A stretch of DNA of 23,302 bases from positions 1 to 23,302 of the forward strand of contig JAHAZA010000025.1 in assembly GCA_018385415.1 (NCBI GenBank). The letters run 5' to 3'. A program made the translations under genes and the position numbers. The notes beneath the pieces are model-generated. The model searched no databases, was not told where the DNA came from, and saw only the letters and a program-made list of their open reading frames with translations. Source of the DNA: Treponema sp. (lineage in GTDB: Bacteria; Spirochaetota; Spirochaetia; Treponematales; Treponemataceae). Within the stretch, counting starts at the first letter, position 1, and the number at the start of each line of letters is the position of its first letter. This document shows, in pieces, positions 1-7,151 of this stretch.

Positions 1-3000
1 GTAATCGTACTTACAATGAACAGAAAACACCAGGATAAGATTCAGATAGAAGAAGATGAAGATGATACCAAAGCTGAGCATCTTGATGAATGGCAGAAAC
101 TAGTTGGAACTGCTGCTGCTCTCAGTAAAATTTCGCTGAATGATGATACAACTTTATATAAAGATGACCCTCAGTTAATGCATCGTGCTGTTGCATTCTG
201 TTCAAACATAAAGGCATCTAACAAAATCAAAAATACTTTCAATGTGTTAAATAAAGACTATGCAGATAAACTAATAGAAACAAAAGACAGTCACAAATAT
301 GTTCAAATAGAAAGTCGCCATGTAGACGGAAGCATGAATTCTCAGGAACGTAATGCTGATATACAATGGCTCAAAGATACACCAACGGATTCAAATGATT
401 GTCGTATTCTCTGTAACGTTCGTTGTCTTAGTGAAGGTGTTGATGTTCCATCTTTGGATGCTGCAATATTCCTTAGTCCTCGCAAGTCTCAGGTTGAAAT
501 TGTTCAGTCTGTTGGACGTGTAATGCGTAAAAGCGAAGGAAAGAAATTCGGTTATCTGATTATTCCTGTTATTGTAGATGCAACAAAAGAAGCTGATAAA
601 GCACTTGAAAAGAATAAAGATTTTCAGATTGTGTGGTCTGTTGCCTGTGCTTTGCGTTCACATGATGATCGTTTTAACTTGTTTGTAAATAATCCTGACA
701 TGGATCCAAGCGGAAATGGTTCAAGCGGTGGTTCAGGTGGAGACTCTGGCGGTGGAAATCGAGGTCCTATTATTCTTGATGGTGATAAATTTGATTTTCC
801 ACAAGAGGACTTAACAACTCAATTCTATGCCCGCATGGTACAGAAAGTTGGAGACAGAAGATATTGGGTACAGTGGGCACAAGACATTGCTGAAATTGCG
901 GAACGCCACATAAATCAGATAACAACAAAGGTTGAAACAGATAAAATTGCTCAGGATTCATTTTCAAAATTTATAGATGGTTTGCATAAGAACATTAATA
1001 AGTCGATTACACAACAGTCGGCAATTGAAATGCTTGCTCAACATATAATTACAAAACCTGTTTTTGAAGCTCTTTTTGAAGGTAGTGAATTCATTGCAAA
1101 TAATCCAATTTCAAAAAGTATGCAGAATATTCTTGATATTATTGATATTAAAGCTGCAAATCAGGAAGAAGAAGAAACCCTTAACCGATTCTATGATTCT
1201 GTAAAAGAAAGAGCTTCTGGAGTAAAAACTGCTGAAGGCAGACAAAAAATAATTGTTGAACTTTACGACAGTTTCTTTAAGAATGCTTTTCCAAAAATGG
1301 TTGAGCAGCTTGGAATTGTCTATACTCCAGTGGAAGTTGTTGATTTTATCATCAACAGTGTGTCCTATGTCCTGCAAAAAGAATTTGGAAGAAACATTTC
1401 CGATGAAAATGTAAATATCATCGATCCATTTACAGGAACTGGAACGTTTATAGTTCGTCTCTTGCAAAGTGGTCTTATTCGTCCGGAAGATTTCAAGCGT
1501 AAATATATGCATGAACTTAGGGCAAATGAGATTGTCCTTTTGGCTTATTACATTGCATCAATCAATATTGAGAATGCCTATCACAGTATCTTGAACAATG
1601 AAATATTCTTCAGTAATGATGAAAAGAAATACACTCCATTTGGTGGAATATGTTTGACTGACACATTCCAGCTGGCAGAGGAAAATAAAAATCTGTTCAG
1701 CGAAATGTTCCCGGTAAATTCAAGACGTGTTCAGGAACAGATTGATACTCCAATTCATATTGTTATTGGAAATCCTCCATATTCGATTGGTCAGAAAAGT
1801 GCCAACGACAATGCACAAAATATGCATTATGAACACCTTGATAAAAAAATTGAAGAAACTTATGTAAGGGAAAGTTCTGCAGCGTTGAGTAAAGCTTGCT
1901 ATGACAGTTATATAAAAGCATTCCGCTGGGCAACAGACAGACTTGATCCTTCTTGCGGTGGAATTATCGGTTTTGTTACAAACGGTTCATGGCTTGACAA
2001 CAACGGACTTGATGGTTTTAGAAAATGTATTGAAAAGGATTTTGAAAAAATCTATGTCTTTAATCTTCGTGGAAACCAGAGAACAAGTGGTGAACTTAGT
2101 AGAAAAGAAGGCGGTAAGATTTTTGGAAGCGGAAGCCGTGCTCCAATTGCAATTACAATTCTTGTAAAACGTAAAGATAAGAATACGGATAAAGCAACAA
2201 TTGTATATCGGGATATTGGTGACTATCTTACTAGGGAACAGAAACTCAAAATCATTAGGAATACAAAATCCATTGAAAACCTTGAAATGACAGAACTTCA
2301 TCCAAACAAAGACGGTGACTGGATTAATTTGAGGAATGACGAATTTGCTGAATATATTCCGATTGCTCCTGAGAAGAAATTTGATGTTGCATCGAAGTCT
2401 ATTTTTAATACCTTCGCCATAGGTGTTGCTACAAACAGAGATACCTGGGTTTACGGATTTTCAAAAGAAACTGTTACTAAAAATATGAAATCAATGATTT
2501 CCTTTTATAATGAAGAAGTTGAAAGAAATAGGGGAATTGAAAATAAAGAATTACAATCAGATTCAAAAAAAATCAGTTGGACCCGAAGTTTAAAGAAAGA
2601 TGCTGAAAAAGAAATTCTACATTCATTTGATGAAGAGCAGTATGTAGAGTCAATTTATCGTCCGTTCGCAAAAGAACATTTGTATTACCACAAACCATTC
2701 ATTGAATCTCCTGGACTCTGGAAACAATTATTCCCATCGAAGAAACATTCAAATCTTGTTATTTGTGTTTCAGGTGTTGGTGGAAGTAAAGAATTTTCTC
2801 CATTGATTATTGATGAAATTCCTTGTATGGATTTAGTTGAAAAATCTCAATGTTTCCCTCTTTATTACTATAAAGAGAATGAAGAAAATCAAAATGCTTT
2901 GTTTGACGAGTTTAACAAAGAAAAATACATCCGCCATGACGGCATCACTGACTGGATTCTAAAACAATCTCGCAGCATTTACGGAAAATCTGTAGAAAAA

Positions 3001-3642
3001 GAAGACATCTTCTATTATGTTTACGGCTTCCTTCATTCAAAAGAATACAGAACAAAATATGCAGCCGACTTAAAGAAAATGCTTCCCCGCATTCCACTTG
3101 TAGATAAAAAAGAAGACTTCTGGGCATTCAGTAAAGCGGGTCGTCAGCTTGCAGATTTGCATCTTCATTATGAAACTGTAGAACCAATTTCTGGTCTTGA
3201 TGTAAAGTTTACAGGCGACATTGGCGATGAGTACGATTATTTCTCTGTAGAAAAACTCCGCTTCCCGTCAAAAGACAAAAAAGATACAATCATCTACAAC
3301 AGTCACATTACAATTTCTGGAATTCCAGAAAAGGCTTATGAATATATTGTAAACGGCAAAAGTGCAATCGAATGGATTATGGATCGCTATCAGGTAACTG
3401 TTGACAAAGATTCAGGAATCAAGAATGACTGCAACGATTGGGCAAAGGAACACAAAAAGCCCCGCTACATTTATGATTTGATTCTAAGCATTATCAATGT
3501 AAGCTGCCAGACTGTAGACATTGTAAACAGTCTTCCAGTAATTTCTTTTGATGAAACTGAAAATAAGGACTGTTTGTATAAAGAAAATGATGAAGATATA
3601 TATCTTTCGAAAGTTGCAATTGATAAACCAGTTTACAAATAA
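1..3642 (+). CDS. Type ISP restriction-modification enzyme (helicase-methyltransferase-specificity), 5' end outside window
   Basis: The frame is open from base 1; the first ATG (16) lies inside the helicase, so the real start is upstream. Counting from that ATG, superfamily 2 helicase motif V (residues ~138-147, SEGVDVP) and motif VI (QSVGRVMR, 164-171) come first. A Gly/Ser-rich linker (~231-248) follows, then a helical coupler. The N6-adenine methyltransferase has motif I DPFTGTGT (470-477) and motif IV NPPY (586-589). The remaining ~400 residues fit a target-recognition region. This order matches single-polypeptide type ISP enzymes such as LlaGI and LlaBIII, which are about 1,570 residues long. 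The visible 1,208 residues would therefore lack the Mrr-like nuclease and helicase motifs I-III upstream. Known family members methylate one strand of an asymmetric site and use ATP-driven translocation to cleave unmodified phage DNA. No frameshift is seen. Alternative: a helicase-methylase of a related defence system without nuclease. Confidence 0.85.
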   Translation, partial: VIVLTMNRKHQDKIQIEEDEDDTKAEHLDEWQKLVGTAAALSKISLNDDTTLYKDDPQLMHRAVAFCSNIKASNKIKNTFNVLNKDYADKLIETKDSHKYVQIESRHVDGSMNSQERNADIQWLKDTPTDSNDCRILCNVRCLSEGVDVPSLDAAIFLSPRKSQVEIVQSVGRVMRKSEGKKFGYLIIPVIVDATKEADKALEKNKDFQIVWSVACALRSHDDRFNLFVNNPDMDPSGNGSSGGSGGDSGGGNRGPIILDGDKFDFPQEDLTTQFYARMVQKVGDRRYWVQWAQDIAEIAERHINQITTKVETDKIAQDSFSKFIDGLHKNINKSITQQSAIEMLAQHIITKPVFEALFEGSEFIANNPISKSMQNILDIIDIKAANQEEEETLNRFYDSVKERASGVKTAEGRQKIIVELYDSFFKNAFPKMVEQLGIVYTPVEVVDFIINSVSYVLQKEFGRNISDENVNIIDPFTGTGTFIVRLLQSGLIRPEDFKRKYMHELRANEIVLLAYYIASINIENAYHSILNNEIFFSNDEKKYTPFGGICLTDTFQLAEENKNLFSEMFPVNSRRVQEQIDTPIHIVIGNPPYSIGQKSANDNAQNMHYEHLDKKIEETYVRESSAALSKACYDSYIKAFRWATDRLDPSCGGIIGFVTNGSWLDNNGLDGFRKCIEKDFEKIYVFNLRGNQRTSGELSRKEGGKIFGSGSRAPIAITILVKRKDKNTDKATIVYRDIGDYLTREQKLKIIRNTKSIENLEMTELHPNKDGDWINLRNDEFAEYIPIAPEKKFDVASKSIFNTFAIGVATNRDTWVYGFSKETVTKNMKSMISFYNEEVERNRGIENKELQSDSKKISWTRSLKKDAEKEILHSFDEEQYVESIYRPFAKEHLYYHKPFIESPGLWKQLFPSKKHSNLVICVSGVGGSKEFSPLIIDEIPCMDLVEKSQCFPLYYYKENEENQNALFDEFNKEKYIRHDGITDWILKQSRSIYGKSVEKEDIFYYVYGFLHSKEYRTKYAADLKKMLPRIPLVDKKEDFWAFSKAGRQLADLHLHYETVEPISGLDVKFTGDIGDEYDYFSVEKLRFPSKDKKDTIIYNSHITISGIPEKAYEYIVNGKSAIEWIMDRYQVTVDKDSGIKNDCNDWAKEHKKPRYIYDLILSIINVSCQTVDIVNSLPVISFDETENKDCLYKENDEDIYLSKVAIDKPVYK

Positions 3643-3673
3643 TATTTTTGAAAGAAGAGATGTTTTCTAAAAA

Positions 3674-3702
3674 TTGACGATAGCAGTCAGTTGTGCTATA
3701 TT
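3674..3702 (+). promoter_or_regulatory. Promoter of the antisense RNA
   Basis: TTGACG (3674-3679), 17 bases, TATATT (3697-3702). The predicted start is about 3709. No protein gene follows on this strand; a terminator hairpin comes about 50 bases later, so the promoter appears to make only a short RNA. Confidence 0.7.
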
Positions 3703-3708
3703 AAAAGA

Positions 3709-3798
3709 AAGGAAATGCCCGACTCTGTCGGTTGTCTCCATATGTTTGACGATAAAGTCGCCCATCGTTTCTGAGACAAGTGGGCGGCTTTATTTTTT
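3709..3798 (+). ncRNA. Putative antisense antitoxin RNA
   Basis: A roughly 90-nt RNA is predicted between the promoter at 3674-3702 and a rho-independent terminator. The terminator stem is TAAAGTCGCCCA (3754-3765) with TGGGCGGCTTTA (3781-3792), followed by a T run. Its terminator region is antisense to the 3' end of the convergent small-peptide mRNA. The terminator loop holds GAGACAA, complementary to UUGUCUC in the leader of that mRNA. A 19-codon reading frame (ATG at 3715) exists, but the purine stretch before it is too close for a normal ribosome site, so I treat the product as RNA. The architecture resembles Fst/par and TxpA/RatA loci; the function is inferred. Confidence 0.55.
3754..3798. 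terminator. Terminator shared by the convergent toxin and antisense transcripts
   Basis: The stem is TAAAGTCGCCCA/TGGGCGGCTTTA with one G-T position. The T run (3793-3798) is strong on the plus side; on the minus side the stem is followed only by a weak T-rich stretch. The loop carries TTGTCTC on the minus strand. Confidence 0.7.
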
Positions 3799-3895
3799 AC
3801 TCATCTTTCTTTTTTAGGTAAGAGAGCACAGCTATAACTGTTCCAATAACGGTGGCAACGCAAGTTACCAGTGCGATTATTATTTCACAAGTCAT
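3797..3895 (-). CDS. 32-residue single-pass membrane peptide, putative type I toxin
   Basis: The peptide begins MTCEIIIALV and ends in the charged tail KKKDE. Residues 5-25 form one uninterrupted hydrophobic segment rich in V, I, A and T, so it should span the membrane once. A strong ribosome site GGGAGG lies 7 bases before the ATG. This is the size, charge pattern and topology of small hydrophobic toxins such as Fst or the Firmicute holin-like toxins; I see no clear sequence match to a named family. A candidate promoter on the minus strand (TATACA 4006-4011, TATAGT 3983-3988, 17-base spacing) would give a leader of about 80 nt. Within it CTCCCA (3941-3946) can pair with the ribosome site. 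The gene faces an antisense RNA. Alternative: an ordinary small membrane protein. Confidence 0.55.
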   Translation of the reverse strand: MTCEIIIALVTCVATVIGTVIAVLSYLKKKDE

Positions 3896-4030
3896 AAACT
3901 AGCCTCCCATTTTCAAATTTCAGCAGGTGCTGATTGAGTCTGGGAGACAACCGCCTTTGAGTCAGGCAAATCCAGTAAAATTACTATAACACAAGTTTTG
4001 TATAGTGTATATATGTATAGAAATAATATT

Positions 4031-4145
4031 CCTGCGTTAGTGCTATGAAAGACGCCGGAGTCGGCCACCGCAGGGCTTGCCCGAGGAGGCTGGAGCGAAA
4101 GCGCAATCTGGAATAGCACGACCGCCGAAGGCGGGAACGCCCGAA
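4031..4145. repeat. GC-rich island of consecutive small hairpins (REP-like or structured RNA)
   Basis: This roughly 115-base block is far richer in GC than its surroundings. GTGCTAT (4040-4046) and ATAGCAC (4113-4119) form an outer inverted repeat. Inside and beside it are GCCG-GAGT-CGGC, GGGC-TT-GCCC, GCG-AAA-CGC-type and CCGCC-GAA-GGCGG hairpins. There is no convincing reading frame. It resembles dispersed intergenic palindromic elements, but other copies cannot be checked here. Confidence 0.45.
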
Positions 4146-4178
4146 TTATTCAACTGAAATTTAGCTTATACCGGAAAA

Positions 4179-4374
4179 TTACGCATCAAATATGAAAAGT
4201 TTGTGATTTCTGCGTAAATTTAGGTCAGTTAAAGGCCAACAATAAGCAAAAGTACTCAGAAAAACAGGGAAACTGCTAAAAAATGCGTAAAGGCGGAAAG
4301 AAAAAGACTAAACCCTCTAGAAAAAAAAGATATTTACGCAGGAAAAAGCAAAGAAGCCAGGAATTCTGCGTAAA
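4179..4374. repeat. Five copies of the TGCGTAAA / TTTACGCA motif
   Basis: Copies lie at 4179-4185 (inverted, 7 of 8 bases), 4211-4218, 4284-4291, 4333-4340 (inverted) and 4367-4374. Two opposed pairs could form hairpins (4179 with 4211; 4333 with 4367, nine perfect pairs). They lie in an otherwise non-coding stretch before thiC. Confidence 0.5.
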
Positions 4375-4422
4375 ATTCCAGAAATATATATCAAAACCAT
4401 TCCTGTATAACCTCACAAAAAA

Positions 4423-4456
4423 GAATCATTATGATTCCCACAATAATCATTATGAT
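4423..4456. promoter_or_regulatory. Two 7-1-7 palindromes, putative Fur-family-like operators
   Basis: GAATCAT-T-ATGATTC (4423-4437) is a perfect 7-1-7 inverted repeat. AATCATTATGAT (4445-4456) repeats it with the centre 21 bp away, two helical turns. Fur, PerR and Zur sites have 7-1-7 geometry, but the sequence is not a clean match to any of them. The pair ends about 30 bp upstream of the thiC -35 box. Confidence 0.4.
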
Positions 4457-4486
4457 GTTGTTTGTAATGCTGAACATCTTCCTTTC

Positions 4487-4515
4487 TTGAGAGAACATCA
4501 ATTTTCTGCTATAAC
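4487..4515 (+). promoter_or_regulatory. thiC promoter
   Basis: TTGAGA (4487-4492), 17 bases, TATAAC (4510-4515). The predicted start, about 4522, is the first base or so of the TPP aptamer. Confidence 0.7.
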
Positions 4516-4521
4516 ATAATC

Positions 4522-4607
4522 ACTGGGGAGCTGGAAAATTTCCGGCTGAGAGTAGGAGTTTCCTTTACCCATAGAACCTGTTGGATAATCCCATCGTTAG
4601 GAAGTTA
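4522..4607 (+). ncRNA. TPP (thi-box) riboswitch
   Basis: The conserved thi-box blocks are present in order: ACTGGGGAGC, GGCTGAGA, ACCCATAGAACCTG, TTGGATAAT and the closing TAGGAAGT. It lies directly before thiC. The closing block AGGAAG is also the ribosome site for the ATG at 4609 and there is no separate terminator. Control is therefore most likely translational: bound thiamine pyrophosphate closes P1 and hides the ribosome site. Confidence 0.95.
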
Positions 4608-4608
4608 T

Positions 4609-5916
4609 ATGAATTACACAACTCAAATGGATGCCGCAAGAAAAGGCATCATCACTCCACAAATGAAAATCGTTGCACAGAAAGAGTACATGGAAGAAGA
4701 AAAACTCCGTGCACTTGTTGCAGAAGGAAAAGTTGCAATCTGTGCAAATAAAAATCATAAATGCCTTAATCCAGAAGGCGTGGGCAGCATGCTCAAAACT
4801 AAAATTAATGCCAACATCGGAATCAGCCGCGACTGCAAAGATTACGATATCGAAATGCAGAAGGTATTGAGCGCAGTTAAACTTGGTGCTGATGCCATCA
4901 TGGATCTTTCAAGCCACGGAAACACTGAGCCGTTCAGAAAAAAGCTTGTTGAAGAATGTCCATGCATGATCGGAACTGTTCCTGTTTATGATTCTGTTAT
5001 TCACTATCAGCGGGATCTTGCAACTTTGACAGCAAAGGACTTTGTTGATGTTGTACGCCTTCATGCAGAAAACGGCGTTGACTTTGTTACTCTTCACTGT
5101 GGAATTACTCGTAAGACAATCGAACAGATTAAGAATCATAAACGCAAGATGAATATCGTAAGCCGCGGTGGTTCTCTTGTTTTTGCATGGATGAGCATGA
5201 CTGGAAACGAAAATCCTTTCTACGAATGTTATGACGAAATTCTGGACATTTGTGAAAAGTACGATGTTACAATTTCTCTTGGTGATGCATGTCGTCCGGG
5301 TTGTCTTGCTGATGCAACTGATGTATGTCAGATTGAAGAGCTTGTTCGTCTTGGGGAACTTACAAAGCGTGCATGGGCTCACAATGTTCAGGTAATGGTT
5401 GAAGGTCCGGGACACGTTCCACTCAATCAGGTTGCAGCAAACATGGAAGTTCAGAAAACACTTTGTGGCGGAGCACCATTCTATGTTCTCGGCCCATTGG
5501 TAACTGACATCGCTCCAGGTTACGATCACATTACGGCAGCCATTGGTGGTGCAGTTGCTGCAATGAGCGGCGCATCGTTCCTCTGTTATGTAACTCCAGC
5601 TGAACACCTTGCCCTTCCTAATGTAGAAGATGTTAAGCAGGGAATCATCGCTTCAAAGATTGCAGCTCACGCAGCCGACATTGCAAAAGGAATTCCTCAC
5701 GCCCGTGACATTGATGACAAAATGGCGGATGCTCGACGCGAGCTGGACTGGGACAAGCAGTTTGAATGTGCAATGGATCCAGAAACAGCAAAGGCAATTC
5801 GCGACAGCCGTAAGCCAGAAGATGATCACAGCGATACCTGCAGTATGTGCGGAAAGTTCTGTGCAGTTCGCAGCATGAACAAGGCTTTGTCTGGTGAATA
5901 TATTGATATTCTTTAA
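4609..5916 (+). CDS. thiC: Phosphomethylpyrimidine synthase ThiC
   Basis: This radical SAM enzyme converts aminoimidazole ribotide to hydroxymethylpyrimidine phosphate for thiamine synthesis in the cytoplasm. At 435 residues it is the short form without the extra N-terminal domain of the roughly 630-residue proteobacterial enzymes. Conserved stretches include the NANIG region, MDLSSHG, VPVYD, and the C-terminal iron-sulfur cysteines C411, C414 and C418. The spacing is CX2CX3C, one residue shorter than the CX2CX4C of classical ThiC. The start at 4609 is fixed by the riboswitch, whose last bases supply the ribosome site. It stands alone, followed by a long hairpin terminator. No other thiamine gene is in the window. 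Confidence 0.96.
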   Translation: MNYTTQMDAARKGIITPQMKIVAQKEYMEEEKLRALVAEGKVAICANKNHKCLNPEGVGSMLKTKINANIGISRDCKDYDIEMQKVLSAVKLGADAIMDLSSHGNTEPFRKKLVEECPCMIGTVPVYDSVIHYQRDLATLTAKDFVDVVRLHAENGVDFVTLHCGITRKTIEQIKNHKRKMNIVSRGGSLVFAWMSMTGNENPFYECYDEILDICEKYDVTISLGDACRPGCLADATDVCQIEELVRLGELTKRAWAHNVQVMVEGPGHVPLNQVAANMEVQKTLCGGAPFYVLGPLVTDIAPGYDHITAAIGGAVAAMSGASFLCYVTPAEHLALPNVEDVKQGIIASKIAAHAADIAKGIPHARDIDDKMADARRELDWDKQFECAMDPETAKAIRDSRKPEDDHSDTCSMCGKFCAVRSMNKALSGEYIDIL

Positions 5917-5957
5917 ATAACAAAATACAGGTAAATAATTATTGAAAGCCAGTAAAT

Positions 5958-6054
5958 AAAAAGGCTCCCATCGGGAACCGACTGAAAAAAAGGCTTCGCC
6001 TTTCGGGCTGCAGAATTTTTTTTCGGTCGAACCCCGATTCCGCCTTTTTATTTT
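5958..6054. terminator. Long compound hairpin, terminator of thiC
   Basis: The outer arms are AAAAAGGC (5958-5965) and GCCTTTTT (6042-6049). The middle arms are ATCGGG with CCCCGAT, and CCGACTGAAAAAAA with TTTTTTTCGGTCG allowing one wobble. An inner AAAGGC-TTC-GCCTTT hairpin sits at the tip side. A T-rich tail follows. The size, about 92 bases, is well above a simple terminator. Confidence 0.7.
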
Positions 6055-6056
6055 TC

Positions 6057-6085
6057 TTTACAATCATATTCACTTTTATTATTAT
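6057..6085 (+). promoter_or_regulatory. lrgAB promoter
   Basis: TTTACA (6057-6062), 17 bases, TATTAT (6080-6085). The predicted start, about 6092, leaves only some five bases before the ATG at 6097. Confidence 0.55.
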
Positions 6086-6096
6086 AAATAATACCA

Positions 6097-6447
6097 ATGA
6101 AATTCATCAGACAATTCCTTATTATCATATCAATTTCTCTCATCGGGGAAGTTATGGGGCATTTTATTCCGCTTCCGATTCCGGGATCGATTTATGGGCT
6201 TATACTGATGTTCTTTGCGCTGCAGTTTAAGGTGTTTCCGCTGGATGCGGTGAAGGAAACTTCAAAGTTCCTCATTGATATAATGCCGATTATGTTTGTT
6301 CCACCTGGAGTCTGTGTTCTGGAATATCTTGATGTTTTAAAAGCTCACTGGTGGCAGATTGTTTTGATTTCGATTGTGTCTACTTTTGTTGTGATGATTG
6401 TGACCGGGCTTGTGACTCAGCTGGTGATGAAAATCAAGGAGCGATAG
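6097..6447 (+). CDS. lrgA: LrgA/CidA family membrane protein
   Basis: A 116-residue hydrophobic protein with four predicted membrane segments. The family signature PLPIPGSIYGLILMF appears at residues ~25-39, and the short basic C-terminus ends KIKER. In Firmicutes LrgA works with LrgB, first described as an antiholin affecting murein hydrolase activity and later linked to uptake of small organic acids such as pyruvate; which role applies here is unknown. It overlaps no other gene, and lrgB starts at the base after its stop codon. There is no Shine-Dalgarno sequence before the ATG, and the promoter position predicts an almost leaderless mRNA. A later start would remove the first membrane segment, so I keep this one. 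Confidence 0.85.
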   Translation: MKFIRQFLIIISISLIGEVMGHFIPLPIPGSIYGLILMFFALQFKVFPLDAVKETSKFLIDIMPIMFVPPGVCVLEYLDVLKAHWWQIVLISIVSTFVVMIVTGLVTQLVMKIKER

Positions 6448-7149
6448 ATGGAAACCCTTAGAACTTTTTTAAATGATTCTACTTTCTTTTATGTGTTCCT
6501 CACTCTCATTACCTATGGCTTTGGCGTAATGCTGAAAAATAAATTTAAGCATCCGGTTTTTAATCCGCTTTTAATTTCTACAGCACTTTGTATTGCTGTT
6601 ATTTTGATCTTTAAACTTGATGCTGCAAAATACAAGCAGGGAACAAAATTCATTTCGTTTCTTCTGACACCAGTTACGGTTTGTCTTGCAATTCCTCTTT
6701 ATGAGCAGTTTGAAAAATTGAAGGACAACTGGCTTGCGATTCTGCTTGGAATTATTTCTGGTGTTGTAACAAGCTTGTCACTTGTTTTTGGAATGTGTCT
6801 TGCTTTTGGATTAAGCAAGCCGGAATTTATTGCACTGCTTCCAAAATCAATTACCACTCCAATTGGCATTGCCATGTCAGAAAAGTTTGCAGGAATTCCG
6901 TCGTTAACAGTTGCAGCTATCGTAATAACTGGAATTGTTGGAAACATTTTTGCGGAATTGATTTTGAAGGTTTTCAGAATTACTCATCCGGTTGCGAAGG
7001 GCATAGCAATTGGAACTTCGTCACACGCACTTGGAACTGCAAAAGCAATGGAAATCGGAGAAGTTGAAGGGGCAATGAGCAGCCTTTCTGTTGCAGTGGC
7101 GGGAATCATCACAGTGATTTTATTTTCGTTCTACGCAAAATTGATGTAA
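6448..7149 (+). CDS. lrgB: LrgB/CidB family membrane protein
   Basis: A 233-residue membrane protein with six to seven hydrophobic segments. Family hallmarks include KSITTPIGIAMS (~134-145), the GIVGN stretch and GTSSHALGTAKA (~190-201). It is the partner of LrgA, with which it should form a membrane complex involved in export or import of small metabolites or in autolysis control. The ATG directly follows the lrgA TAG, and the ribosome site AAGGAG lies inside the end of lrgA, so the two are translationally coupled. No clear intrinsic terminator follows; the reading frame of a decayed gene begins almost at once. Confidence 0.9.
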   Translation: METLRTFLNDSTFFYVFLTLITYGFGVMLKNKFKHPVFNPLLISTALCIAVILIFKLDAAKYKQGTKFISFLLTPVTVCLAIPLYEQFEKLKDNWLAILLGIISGVVTSLSLVFGMCLAFGLSKPEFIALLPKSITTPIGIAMSEKFAGIPSLTVAAIVITGIVGNIFAELILKVFRITHPVAKGIAIGTSSHALGTAKAMEIGEVEGAMSSLSVAVAGIITVILFSFYAKLM

Positions 7150-7151
7150 AT

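Larger units (their letters stand above)
3717..3967. repeat. Inverted repeat flanking the small-peptide locus
   Basis: GCCCGACTC plus CGGTTGTCTCC (3717-3725, 3729-3739) on the plus strand recurs as GCCTGACTC plus CGGTTGTCTCC on the minus strand (3959-3967, 3943-3953). Both convergent RNAs therefore begin with nearly the same leader. A third TTGTCTC lies on the minus strand in the terminator loop (3773-3779). Confidence 0.8.

Noticed and set aside
3715..3774. 19-residue peptide encoded by the antisense RNA
   Set aside because: The spacing between the purine stretch and the ATG is too short, and the frame ends within the terminator loop.
4283..4519. 78-residue lysine-rich reading frame before thiC
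   Set aside because: It has no adequate ribosome site, its start falls in a TGCGTAAA copy, and it runs through both palindromes and the thiC promoter. The composition reflects A-rich DNA.
4909..5607. 232-residue minus-strand frame inside thiC
   Set aside because: Same reason: opposite-strand shadow of thiC with atypical composition.
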